Assembly: GCA_024644185.1 (NCBI GenBank)
Contig: JAHELM010000118.1
Span: forward strand, 1 to 7,154
Origin: Rhodospirillales bacterium
GTDB lineage: Bacteria; Pseudomonadota; Alphaproteobacteria; UBA8366; JADFVY01
Reading direction: 5' to 3'
DNA: 7,154 nucleotides
How positions within the stretch are numbered: the stretch's first letter is position 1; every line of letters starts with the position of its first letter. Position numbers and translations under genes: made by a program. The notes below the pieces were generated by a model, which worked only from the letters and a program-made list of their open reading frames with translations, was not told where the DNA came from and searched no databases. Shown piece by piece: positions 1 through 5,673 of the stretch.

Positions 1-185
1 CCTGCTGCCGTAACGCCCTGGACGTCTACTTCCCGGCGGCGTGTACGGAAGGGAGGCGACATGGCGGGAGCGGCCGCCGTCACCGTCCGTCCGGCGGCCG
101 GATGCCCATGACGTCGCGGGTCTGTTCCATGCGGTCCCCGGCGGCGTTCCGGGTCGCCGTCATGCGCCGCGTGCAGGATTTCGAG
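1..185. other. Left-edge region with no supportable gene
   Basis: This stretch is very GC-rich and no reading frame in it looks like a protein I recognise. A plus-strand frame reads only three codons from the left edge before a TAA at 11-13, which could be the end of an outside gene. On the minus strand an ATG at 62-60 opens a frame that runs off the left edge, but it has no ribosome binding site and only about 20 codons are visible. A 27-codon minus ORF (163 to 80) also lacks a ribosome binding site. None is called. Confidence 0.5.
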
Positions 186-201
186 TAGACCGACCGGTCT
201 A
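186..201. promoter_or_regulatory. TetR/NemR-type operator, perfect inverted repeat
   Basis: The sequence TAGACCGACCGGTCTA is a perfect inverted repeat with 7-base arms (TAGACCG / CGGTCTA) around a 2-base centre. It lies 64 bases upstream of the cupin start codon and overlaps a possible -10 box. Palindromes of the TAGAC...GTCTA kind are, from memory, typical of NemR-like TetR repressors, and such a regulator is the second gene downstream. I infer that the TetR protein binds here and represses the cupin-tetR operon. Confidence 0.75.
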
Positions 202-205
202 TTAT
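200..205 (+). promoter_or_regulatory. Candidate -10 box of the cupin-tetR operon
   Basis: TATTAT matches the sigma-70 -10 consensus at 5 of 6 positions and overlaps the last two bases of the operator, so a bound repressor would block polymerase. No good -35 box is seen; TTTCGA at 179-184 is a weak match with a short 15-base spacer. An 8-base palindrome GCTATAGC follows at 208-215. Confidence 0.4.
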
Positions 206-265
206 ACGCTATAGCTACTGCGTCCGCGCGATTTTGCCGATGGACGACAGGGAGAAAACGACACC

Positions 266-631
266 ATGAAGAAATCGATCGAGACCCGACGCTTCGAAAA
301 GCCCGACCAGCGACTCGACATGAAGGAATGCGGTGGCATAGACATCGTCAAGATGGGGACCGGGGCGACTGGCATGCATGCGGTGTTCGAACCGGGCTGG
401 ACCTGGGAAAAGGACGAGAAGCCTCTGCTCGGCAATCCGGATTCCTGCCCGATGCATCACACGGGCTACTGCATCTCCGGCACCCTGATCGTTCGCATGC
501 TGGACACCGGAACGACCACGAGAATCGCGCCCGGCGACTTTTTCGAGATCCCGCCTGGCCACGACGGCTTTGTCGCAGGCGACGATCGCGTGGAACTGGT
601 TCTGTTCGCACCGTCCGAACACCAGCACTGA
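266..631 (+). CDS. Small single-domain cupin protein
   Basis: This 121-residue protein is a one-domain cupin barrel. The second cupin motif is clear: a G-D-F-F-E-I-P-P-G-H run at residues 90-99, including His99. The first motif is partial, with Cys61, the His64-His65 pair and GYCISG (67-72) where a canonical cupin has HxH and a Glu, so metal binding is possible but not assured. Proteins of this shape are common in proteobacteria and mostly uncharacterised; the substrate is unknown. The ATG at 266 is chosen because AGGGAG at 249-254 lies about 11 bases upstream and the operator and -10 box lie just before it. It is the first gene of a probable two-gene operon with the TetR regulator, so it may act on the compound that regulator senses. 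There is no signal peptide or membrane segment, so it should be cytoplasmic. Confidence 0.85.
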   Translation: MKKSIETRRFEKPDQRLDMKECGGIDIVKMGTGATGMHAVFEPGWTWEKDEKPLLGNPDSCPMHHTGYCISGTLIVRMLDTGTTTRIAPGDFFEIPPGHDGFVAGDDRVELVLFAPSEHQH

Positions 632-659
632 CCCGGCGCGATGGTATTGAACCTGGCTG

Positions 660-679
660 ATCGCCGGCCGATTGGCGAT
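660..679. repeat. Short inverted repeat before tetR
   Basis: ATCGCC at 660-665 and GGCGAT at 674-679 form a 6-base inverted repeat with an 8-base spacer. It lies in the gap between the cupin and the TetR gene, just before the possible start codons of the latter. It could be a small hairpin or a chance product of GC-rich sequence. No function is assigned. Confidence 0.3.
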
Positions 680-705
680 TGCGAAGCAACACGGACATCA
701 TACGA

Positions 706-1290
706 TTGAACACTTCCACCAAGGACCGCCTGCTTTTTGCAGGACTGGCCATGCTGCTGCGCCACGGTTATCACGATCTCGGCATCCAGGCCGTGCTCAC
801 GGAAACCGGCGTGCCAAAGGGATCGTTCTATCATCACTTCGCCAGCAAGGAGGATTTCGCCCTGCAGGTCGTCGATCGCTACATGGATGAGGTTCATAAA
901 GGGCTGGACGCCTCGCTCGGCGATCGTTCGCTCGTGCCGCTCGACCGTGTTCGCAAGTTCTTCGAGGCGACGCGCGACAAGTATCGCGAGGACGGCTATC
1001 TCGGCTGCATGCTCGGGGGGCTCGGCCAGGAACTCTCGGGCGTAAACCCCGTCTTCCAGGAAAGGATCGAGGCGTGTCTCGACACCATCGCCGGACGCAT
1101 CGCGTCCTGCATGCAGGAAGCGCAAGCCAGCGGCGATCTGCCGGCGGACACCGATCCGCGCGGCATGGCGCACCTCCTGGTCAATTGCTGGGAGGGCGCG
1201 GCGCTGCGCAGCCGCCTGCGCCGCGACCCGGCACCGCTCGATTCCATGCTCGATTTCTATTTCGCCGCGGTCGCCGCGACACCGAAATAA
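706..1290 (+). CDS. TetR/AcrR family repressor, NemR/AcuR-like
   Basis: This is a one-component transcription repressor. The N-terminal DNA-binding domain has the family hallmark GVPKGSFYHHFASKEDF preceded by a short helix pair ending in GIQAVLTETG. The C-terminal ligand domain carries YLGCMLGGLGQELSG, a stretch typical of the NemR/AcuR branch, with one Cys (residue 104 from this start). No ATG or GTG precedes the HTH in frame; a stop lies at 658-660. The candidate starts are TTG at 679 and TTG at 706. I prefer 706 because it gives a normal-length N-terminus (MNTSTKDRLL) and a weak ACGGA lies at 691-695; starting at 679 adds nine residues. It lies 74 bases after the cupin on the same strand and probably autoregulates through the palindrome at 186-201. 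NemR-type repressors sense electrophiles through a cysteine; applying that here is inference. Confidence 0.88.
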   Translation: MNTSTKDRLLFAGLAMLLRHGYHDLGIQAVLTETGVPKGSFYHHFASKEDFALQVVDRYMDEVHKGLDASLGDRSLVPLDRVRKFFEATRDKYREDGYLGCMLGGLGQELSGVNPVFQERIEACLDTIAGRIASCMQEAQASGDLPADTDPRGMAHLLVNCWEGAALRSRLRRDPAPLDSMLDFYFAAVAATPK

Positions 1291-1335
1291 CCGATCGATG
1301 CCGCCGCGGACCAGGCCGTAAACTCATAATCTGAA

Positions 1336-1347
1336 CGGAATATTCCG
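1336..1347. repeat. 12-base perfect palindrome at the edge of the IS remnant
   Basis: CGGAATATTCCG is self-complementary over all 12 bases. It lies after the tetR stop and three bases before the transposase-like reading frame begins. It may mark the join between tetR flanking DNA and the insertion sequence remnant, or be chance. No T-run follows it, so it is not a clear terminator. Confidence 0.35.
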
Positions 1348-1349
1348 GG

Positions 1350-1600
1350 TTCCTGTCGCCGCCCGGCCTGGCCGCCGGCCAGATCGCCCTCGCCGACAAG
1401 GCCCGCGACGCCGACCGGATCAGGCGCCGGATTGAAGCCCGGGGCGCGGCCCCCCGACATCCCCGACCGCGCGAACCGCAAACATCGCCGCCGCCTCAGC
1501 GAGACGCTCTACAAGGAGCGCTACCTTGTGGAAAGTTTCTTCAACAAGATCAATTATTTCAGAAAGATAGCCACCCGCCGCTATCCGCATATGCTTGCGA
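1350..1600 (+). pseudogene. Frameshifted 3' remnant of an IS5-family transposase
   Basis: Two consecutive frames together resemble the C-terminal part of IS5-family (IS427-like) DDE transposases. The first, from about 1350, reads ALADKARDADRIRRRIEARG, matching the ADKGYDAD...RGA segment of the family. The second, from about 1450, reads IPDRANRKHRRRLSETLYKE followed by RYLVESFFNKINYFRKIATR, matching the IPxxxNRK and Y-K-x-R-x-x-[VI]-E-x-F-F-x-K-[IL]-x-x-F-R-x-I-A-T-R signature that contains the catalytic Glu. They are joined if one C is removed from the six-C run at 1450-1455. The first two-thirds of a transposase is missing, the catalytic aspartates are absent, and similarity fades after the IATR at about 1578. 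It is therefore a non-functional fragment. It fills most of the gap between the tetR cassette and the amine cluster, which converge on it. Confidence 0.75.
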
Positions 1601-1636
1601 TTGAAGGAGGCCACGGCCTGTTTCCGGGTCGGACAC

Positions 1637-2017
1637 TCAGGCATTCACCAGTATCAGCGCCGCGCGGCGGAAGGTGGCCATGATCTCGGCCCTTTCCCGC
1701 TCGGGCACGGCGGTTTCGGCCATCGCGCGGTCCATCACAGCCAGCCAGTCCTCGGCATCCTGCCGGCGGATTTCCACATGCGCATGGATCTCGCGCAGGT
1801 TCATATGGCCGTGGCGTTCGTGGTAATAGCGCCGCCCGCCGAAAAAGCCGCAAAGGAACTCGAACTGTTCGGGCCGGACATGGGAAAGCCCATGTCCCTT
1901 CTGGTGCATCTCCATGATCGCCCGTCCCTGCGGCAGGGTCTCGATCAGGTCGTAAAAGCGGGTCACCAGCAGATGAACCTGCTCCTCACCGCCAATCCTG
2001 TCGATCATCGGGTCCAT
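1637..2017 (-). CDS. Group II truncated hemoglobin
   Basis: This 126-residue protein matches the group II (TrHb2, GlbO-like) truncated globins in length and pattern. Visible hallmarks are IGGEE near the N-terminus, RFYDL with the B10 Tyr at 22, a His at the CD1 place (38, in MEMH), CGFFGG at 56-61, the proximal F8 His at 78 in LREIHAHVEI, and the G8 Trp at 91. The family usually has RHxPFxI around the proximal His, so IHAHV is a mild departure. Such globins bind O2 with high affinity and can act in O2 delivery, peroxidase or NO chemistry; the role here is unknown. The ATG at 2017 lies 3 bases after the tdm stop, with no good ribosome binding site, so translation is probably coupled to tdm. 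A second in-frame ATG at 2008 is possible. Its stop lies next to IS remnant DNA and no terminator is visible. Confidence 0.88.
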   Translation of the reverse strand: MDPMIDRIGGEEQVHLLVTRFYDLIETLPQGRAIMEMHQKGHGLSHVRPEQFEFLCGFFGGRRYYHERHGHMNLREIHAHVEIRRQDAEDWLAVMDRAMAETAVPERERAEIMATFRRAALILVNA

Positions 2018-2020
2018 CGG

Positions 2021-4390
2021 TCAGCTCTGCGGCCGGGATTTTTTCGGGTCGTAATGCGACAGCGGCACGATCACCGCCGGCAACCGCTTTTGCTGGCCGT
2101 CGAGCTTGCCGACCTCCAGCGCCGTGCCGACCGCTGCGTGCGCCACGTCCACCCGGGCCAGCGCGATGTTCTTGCCAAGCAATGGCGAGCGGACCGAGGA
2201 CGTCACCTCGCCGATCCGCGCCCGGCCGATATGCAGGCAGTCGCCGTGGCCGACATCGACATTCGCGTCGATCTCCAGCCCGACAAACTTGCGGCTGGGC
2301 TGTTCCTTGCGACGGATCAGCGCCTCACGGCCGATGAAGTCATCGGTCTTGCCCTTCAAGGGCACGGTGAATCCGATACCCGCTTCGAACGGGTCGGTCT
2401 GGTCGGAAAAATCGTAACCCGCGAAGATCAGCCCCGCCTCGATCCGCACCATGTCCAGCGCAGCAAGGCCCATCGGGCGCAGGCCAAGGTCCTCGCCGTT
2501 GGCCCAGACCGCGTCATAAACCGCGTTGCCGTCCTTCGGGTGGCAGAAGATTTCAAAGCCCAACTCGCCGGTATAGCCGGTCCGCGACACCACGACCGGC
2601 GCGCCGGACGGCCCGCCGATCCGGCCCACGGTAAAGCGGAACCAGCCCAGTTCCTCGATCGCCGGCTGATGCGGCGCGGTCCAGATCATGCGTTTCATGA
2701 TCTGGCGGCTGTTCGGGCCCTGGACGGCAAGGTTGTGCAACTGGTCGGTGCTGCCGCGGACCAGCGCCCGCATCCCCAGTTTTTGCGCCTGTTCCCTGAT
2801 CCAGACCCCGCCGTAATCATCGCCGCCGATCCAGCGGAACTGGTCGCGGCCAAGTCGGAAGGCGGTGCCGTCGTCGATCATGCCGCCGTGGTCATAGCAC
2901 ATGGCCGAATAGACCACCTGACCCTGGCTGAGCTTCTTCATGTCGCGGGTCAGCACCCATTGCATCAGCGCCTCGGCATCCGGGCCCGTCACCTCGAACT
3001 TGCGCAGGGGGGACAGGTCAAGAACCACCGCCGCCTGACGGCAGGCCCAGTATTCCTCAAGCACGCCGTTTGCCGAATAGACCTGCGGCAGCCAGTAGCC
3101 CTTGTATTCGACATGATGCCGGGTCTTCGCGGCGATCGCGTCGTGGAAGGCGGTTTCCTTGGTCATCTTCGGCTCCGAATCCGGCGTGGGGCGATAGGCG
3201 ATGGAACGGCTGAACTTTTCCGCCCCGGAATAGGCGCGGACATGGATGTCCGACAGATACCAGCCATTGGCGGGCGAGGTGTCATCGGGACAGGCCGAGT
3301 TCACGCAGACGATATCGGTCAGCGCGCGGAACAGCACATAGTCGCCGGGGCGGCTCCAGGGTTCGTCGCTGATCAGCACCCCATGTGAATCGATGTTCGT
3401 ATTGAAGAACAGGTTTACCGCCATCCAGCCGGGGCGCGGGTCGATGCCGTGTTTCGCCAGCGCGCCGTTGAAGTTGTCGGAACAGTTGACGTGACCGGGA
3501 TAGCCGATGTCGTCGTAATACTTGCTGGCGCAGGCCATGGCGAAGGCGTCATGGCGGCCAACGGTATCCTGCACCACCTCGACCAAAGGTACCCAGTCCT
3601 GATCGTAGTATTTGGAATGCAGGCCGGGCATCGAATAGGCATGGCCCATGAAGGTCCGGCTGGTGGTCACGTCCAGCGCATGCTGGATGCCCTTGTCCAG
3701 CTTGCGGGCGTCAAAGCACTGGAAATCCGTGCATTGGCGGCCATCCACGTCAAGGATCTGGATGTAATCCCCCGCCTTGACGAAATAGCTTTCCGCCGTT
3801 GCCGACTTTACCCGCAGGTCCAGGATCGGGTCGGCAAGTGGGTCGGGCAGGTCAAAATTGCCGATCATCCGCGGTTTTGCCCGCTGGATCAGCACAGTCA
3901 GCGCCGTGACCGTATCCTGCGCCTCGGGGGTCATCGGCAGGCCCGGGGCGGCCACGACCAGCCAGCCATCGTCCAGCGCCGTCAGTTCTGCCCGCGCGCC
4001 GGCCGGGCTATCCCCCCCGAACAGCCGCAAACCGCCGGCCCTGGCCAGATCGATCTTTCGCTGCTCCAGCCCCTTGCGCAGCCGCAAAAGGGTTGGCTCG
4101 GCACTGGCCAGCATCGCCTTCAGCCCCTCGGCGCTGGAATTTGCCGCCTGCCCCAGCAGGGCCGCGTCAATACGCCCGCCCTGGGTTGCGGCGACCAGCT
4201 CGGCGGGCTGGGCCCCTTCGTCGCTGACCACGGTCAGCCGGTCACCCTGCATCACCTGCACCAGCAGCGCGCCGCCACCCGGAACGGCGTGGCGTTCCTG
4301 CCCGTGGTGGCGCGAAAACCCTTGCGGAATCAGAATCCGGCTGGGCCGGGGCGGACCGGGGATGACAGAAGGATAGATCGTATCAAGCAT
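2021..4390 (-). CDS. tdm: Trimethylamine N-oxide demethylase (DUF1989 + GcvT-like)
   Basis: Tdm splits TMAO into dimethylamine and formaldehyde in the cytoplasm, and its folate domain is thought to pass the one-carbon unit to tetrahydrofolate. The 789 residues show the characteristic fusion. A DUF1989 domain covers roughly residues 190-400. Its likely metal ligands are Asp222 (in CTDFQCFD), His300 and Cys303 (in GHVNCSDNF) and Cys367 (in NSACPDD). The His-to-Cys and Cys-to-Cys spacings (3 and 64) agree with those I recall for the zinc site of Methylocella silvestris Tdm. A GcvT/dimethylglycine dehydrogenase-like folate domain covers about 420-785, with VLDLSPLRKFEVTGP, the RTGYTGELGFEIF segment (603-615) and GLAALDMVRIEAG. 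The length is normal. The ATG at 4390 has a G-rich GGGGGG stretch (4400-4395) just upstream. The gene lies downstream of the DMA monooxygenase genes, so its product is the substrate of its neighbours, and it is followed directly by the globin. Confidence 0.93.
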   Translation of the reverse strand: MLDTIYPSVIPGPPRPSRILIPQGFSRHHGQERHAVPGGGALLVQVMQGDRLTVVSDEGAQPAELVAATQGGRIDAALLGQAANSSAEGLKAMLASAEPTLLRLRKGLEQRKIDLARAGGLRLFGGDSPAGARAELTALDDGWLVVAAPGLPMTPEAQDTVTALTVLIQRAKPRMIGNFDLPDPLADPILDLRVKSATAESYFVKAGDYIQILDVDGRQCTDFQCFDARKLDKGIQHALDVTTSRTFMGHAYSMPGLHSKYYDQDWVPLVEVVQDTVGRHDAFAMACASKYYDDIGYPGHVNCSDNFNGALAKHGIDPRPGWMAVNLFFNTNIDSHGVLISDEPWSRPGDYVLFRALTDIVCVNSACPDDTSPANGWYLSDIHVRAYSGAEKFSRSIAYRPTPDSEPKMTKETAFHDAIAAKTRHHVEYKGYWLPQVYSANGVLEEYWACRQAAVVLDLSPLRKFEVTGPDAEALMQWVLTRDMKKLSQGQVVYSAMCYDHGGMIDDGTAFRLGRDQFRWIGGDDYGGVWIREQAQKLGMRALVRGSTDQLHNLAVQGPNSRQIMKRMIWTAPHQPAIEELGWFRFTVGRIGGPSGAPVVVSRTGYTGELGFEIFCHPKDGNAVYDAVWANGEDLGLRPMGLAALDMVRIEAGLIFAGYDFSDQTDPFEAGIGFTVPLKGKTDDFIGREALIRRKEQPSRKFVGLEIDANVDVGHGDCLHIGRARIGEVTSSVRSPLLGKNIALARVDVAHAAVGTALEVGKLDGQQKRLPAVIVPLSHYDPKKSRPQS

Positions 4391-4411
4391 GGTTCCCCCC
4401 GGGTCCGCGCG

Positions 4412-4431
4412 GTGGCCTTTACTCTGGCCAC
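4412..4431 (-). promoter_or_regulatory. Potential hairpin in the tdm leader
   Basis: GTGGCC and GGCCAC form a 6-base, GC-rich stem around an 8-base loop, ending 21 bases before the tdm start codon. In a tdm transcript it could fold just upstream of the G-rich ribosome binding region, or the DNA could be a second protein site. It is neither a terminator (no T-run) nor a riboswitch I recognise. Confidence 0.35.
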
Positions 4432-4462
4432 TCTTAATGAGGATAAAACTCGTTCACTCTCA

Positions 4463-4492
4463 AGAATAGCGCCAGGTGTCAGCGTGACACAA
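4463..4492 (-). promoter_or_regulatory. Candidate tdm promoter
   Basis: Reading the minus strand, TTGTGT (4492-4487) and TATTCT (4468-4463) could serve as -35 and -10 boxes with an 18-base spacer. The matches are moderate. An alternative -35, TTGAGA (4462-4457), lacks a convincing -10 partner. A GG...GA arrangement at about 4473-4460 misses the sigma-54 GG-N10-GC rule by one base. The surrounding bases are AT-richer than the flanking genes, which supports a promoter somewhere here. Confidence 0.35.
4476..4490. promoter_or_regulatory. Candidate operator: GTGTCA-gcg-TGACAC
   Basis: A perfect inverted repeat with 6-base arms and a 3-base centre lies 86 bases upstream of the tdm start codon. It overlaps the possible -35 box and spacer of the candidate promoter. 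Palindromes of this size in such a place usually bind a dimeric regulator, whose identity is not visible in the window. I infer local control of tdm and the globin, perhaps responding to TMAO or a related amine. Confidence 0.45.
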
Positions 4493-4500
4493 TCGAACGC

Positions 4501-4556
4501 AAGCCGGAAGGCAACAAACCGCCGGCGCCCGGCTTCCCCTTGGCCCGCGCCGGGCC
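4501..4556. repeat. Inverted repeats after the heme demethylase gene
   Basis: Two inverted repeats follow the stop codon at 4594. GGCCCG-cgc-CGGGCC (4542-4556) is a tight GC-rich stem with a 3-base loop. AAGCCGG (4501-4507) and CCGGCTT (4529-4535) form a 7-base stem with a 21-base loop. Neither is followed by a T-run, so they are not standard intrinsic terminators. They may slow polymerase or stabilise the 3' end of the upstream message. Confidence 0.35.
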
Positions 4557-4593
4557 GATGGCGGGGCGCGCGTTGTCCCATCAGGTTGCCCGG

Positions 4594-5664
4594 TCACTCA
4601 TCCGGCCACCAACCGGGCGAGGTCGGCGCGCCGTCATCGTATTTCGACAGCCAGTCCACCATGGCCGGGCGATTGCGGATGAAACCCTTGTAGGTCGCAA
4701 GCTCTTGCGGCAGGTCGCGCACCACCCGGTGCAGGCGGCGGGCCCATTTCGGCACGGTGACGATTTCTTCGAAGCTGGCCAGATAGCAGCGGATATCGAA
4801 GGCAATCGCATTCGATCGCGGCAGGCGATACAGGCTTTGCAGTTCGACCCGGAGGTGTTGCTTGCCGCCAAGGTTGTCGGGCGTCAGGCCGGTCTTGGTC
4901 GGGCCCCAGACCGGATAGGTTTCCGGCGCGGTGTCCAGCCGCGGCGTGACCGTCATCGTCCAGTTGAACCGCCGCACCGGCGCGCCGTGCTGCAACTTCA
5001 GCAGGAACTTGAGCGCCCGGTCGAAGATACCCTTTTCATGCGCCAGGGGCACCGGGGCGTGCCATTCGTGAAAGTTCATCCCCACGTCGAAATCCAGTGA
5101 CCAGTCGGCCTGACTGGTGATCATCCCGGCATCCATCCACAAGGAGCCATCGCGTTCGTCCTGCAGGCTGAAGTCGCCCTGGGTCTGCCGGGTGATGTAT
5201 TCGAACGGGCCATGCGGCAGCGTCGATTCGTCAAGGAAGGTAAAGCTGTGGTCGATGCCCAGCGGACGGTTGATCCAGTGCCAGCGGTTGCCGTTCTTTT
5301 CAAGGCTGAACCACCGCGGATAATCCCGCGCCTTGGCCTCCATGACCAGTTCCAGCAGATCCCAGCCCGCCAGCGTCATATGCGGCAGCACCTGGCAGCG
5401 CAGCGGGTCATCGGCCAGCACCTTGGCGCGGTCGATCATTTCCGAGACGTAATGTTCATCGACATCCAGAACATGTTCGAAGGCCGTGCCTTTGCGTCCG
5501 GGAACATGCGGCTCCATGTTGACCGAATACATGTAGTCGTCCCGGTCGAAGGGGAACGGAAACCGCCGGATGTTCTGCGGCGAGTTGCGATAGGTGAAAT
5601 CGTCGCGGAAGGTTTCTTCCCGGAAGAAGTCGCTGAACGCGCCCGGTTTGAAATCAAGGCTCAT
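4594..5664 (-). CDS. dmmC: Heme-dependent oxidative N-demethylase subunit (DUF3445)
   Basis: This 356-residue protein belongs to the DUF3445 / heme-dependent oxidative N-demethylase alpha-subunit family, in which a PAS-like fold holds a heme that activates O2. With the two genes before it, it would form the dimethylamine monooxygenase that converts dimethylamine to methylamine and formaldehyde. Family-like segments are the N-terminal NIRRFPFPFDRDDYMYSVNM (31-50), SQADWSLDFDVGMNFHEWHA followed by PVP (184-205) and LRVELQSLYRLPRSNAIAFD (271-290), the latter matching the conserved R-x-E-x-Q-x-L-x-R-L-P pattern. I cannot assign the heme ligand from sequence alone. The start has a good ribosome binding site (AGGAG about 6 bases upstream) that overlaps the stop of the reductase gene, 9 bases away. 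The symbol dmmC follows gene order (A, B, C) in known clusters; the family assignment is firmer than the letter. Confidence 0.87.
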   Translation of the reverse strand: MSLDFKPGAFSDFFREETFRDDFTYRNSPQNIRRFPFPFDRDDYMYSVNMEPHVPGRKGTAFEHVLDVDEHYVSEMIDRAKVLADDPLRCQVLPHMTLAGWDLLELVMEAKARDYPRWFSLEKNGNRWHWINRPLGIDHSFTFLDESTLPHGPFEYITRQTQGDFSLQDERDGSLWMDAGMITSQADWSLDFDVGMNFHEWHAPVPLAHEKGIFDRALKFLLKLQHGAPVRRFNWTMTVTPRLDTAPETYPVWGPTKTGLTPDNLGGKQHLRVELQSLYRLPRSNAIAFDIRCYLASFEEIVTVPKWARRLHRVVRDLPQELATYKGFIRNRPAMVDWLSKYDDGAPTSPGWWPDE

Positions 5665-5673
5665 GGTCTGCTC

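Noticed and set aside
80..163. 27-codon minus-strand ORF near the left edge
   Set aside because: It has no ribosome binding site and no resemblance to any known peptide, and it is within chance expectation for GC-rich DNA.
1608..1619. AGGCC-ac-GGCCT inverted repeat as a terminator for the globin transcript
   Set aside because: The stem is only 5 bases with a 2-base loop and no T-run follows on the minus strand. It lies at the edge of IS-derived DNA.
1595..3388. 597-codon open frame on the plus strand opposite tdm and the globin
   Set aside because: It is a shadow frame caused by high GC and strong third-position bias. Its product is rich in Arg, His, Ala and Asp with no recognisable domain, and it is antisense to well-identified genes.
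4460..4473. Sigma-54-like promoter (GG, ten bases, then GA) upstream of tdm
   Set aside because: The -12 element should be GC and is GA, and no enhancer-binding regulator is in view. It is one base off an essential position.
3449..4693. 414-codon plus-strand open frame spanning tdm and the gap before it
   Set aside because: It has shadow-frame composition, no motif and no ribosome binding site, and the gap it crosses shows promoter-like features for the other strand.
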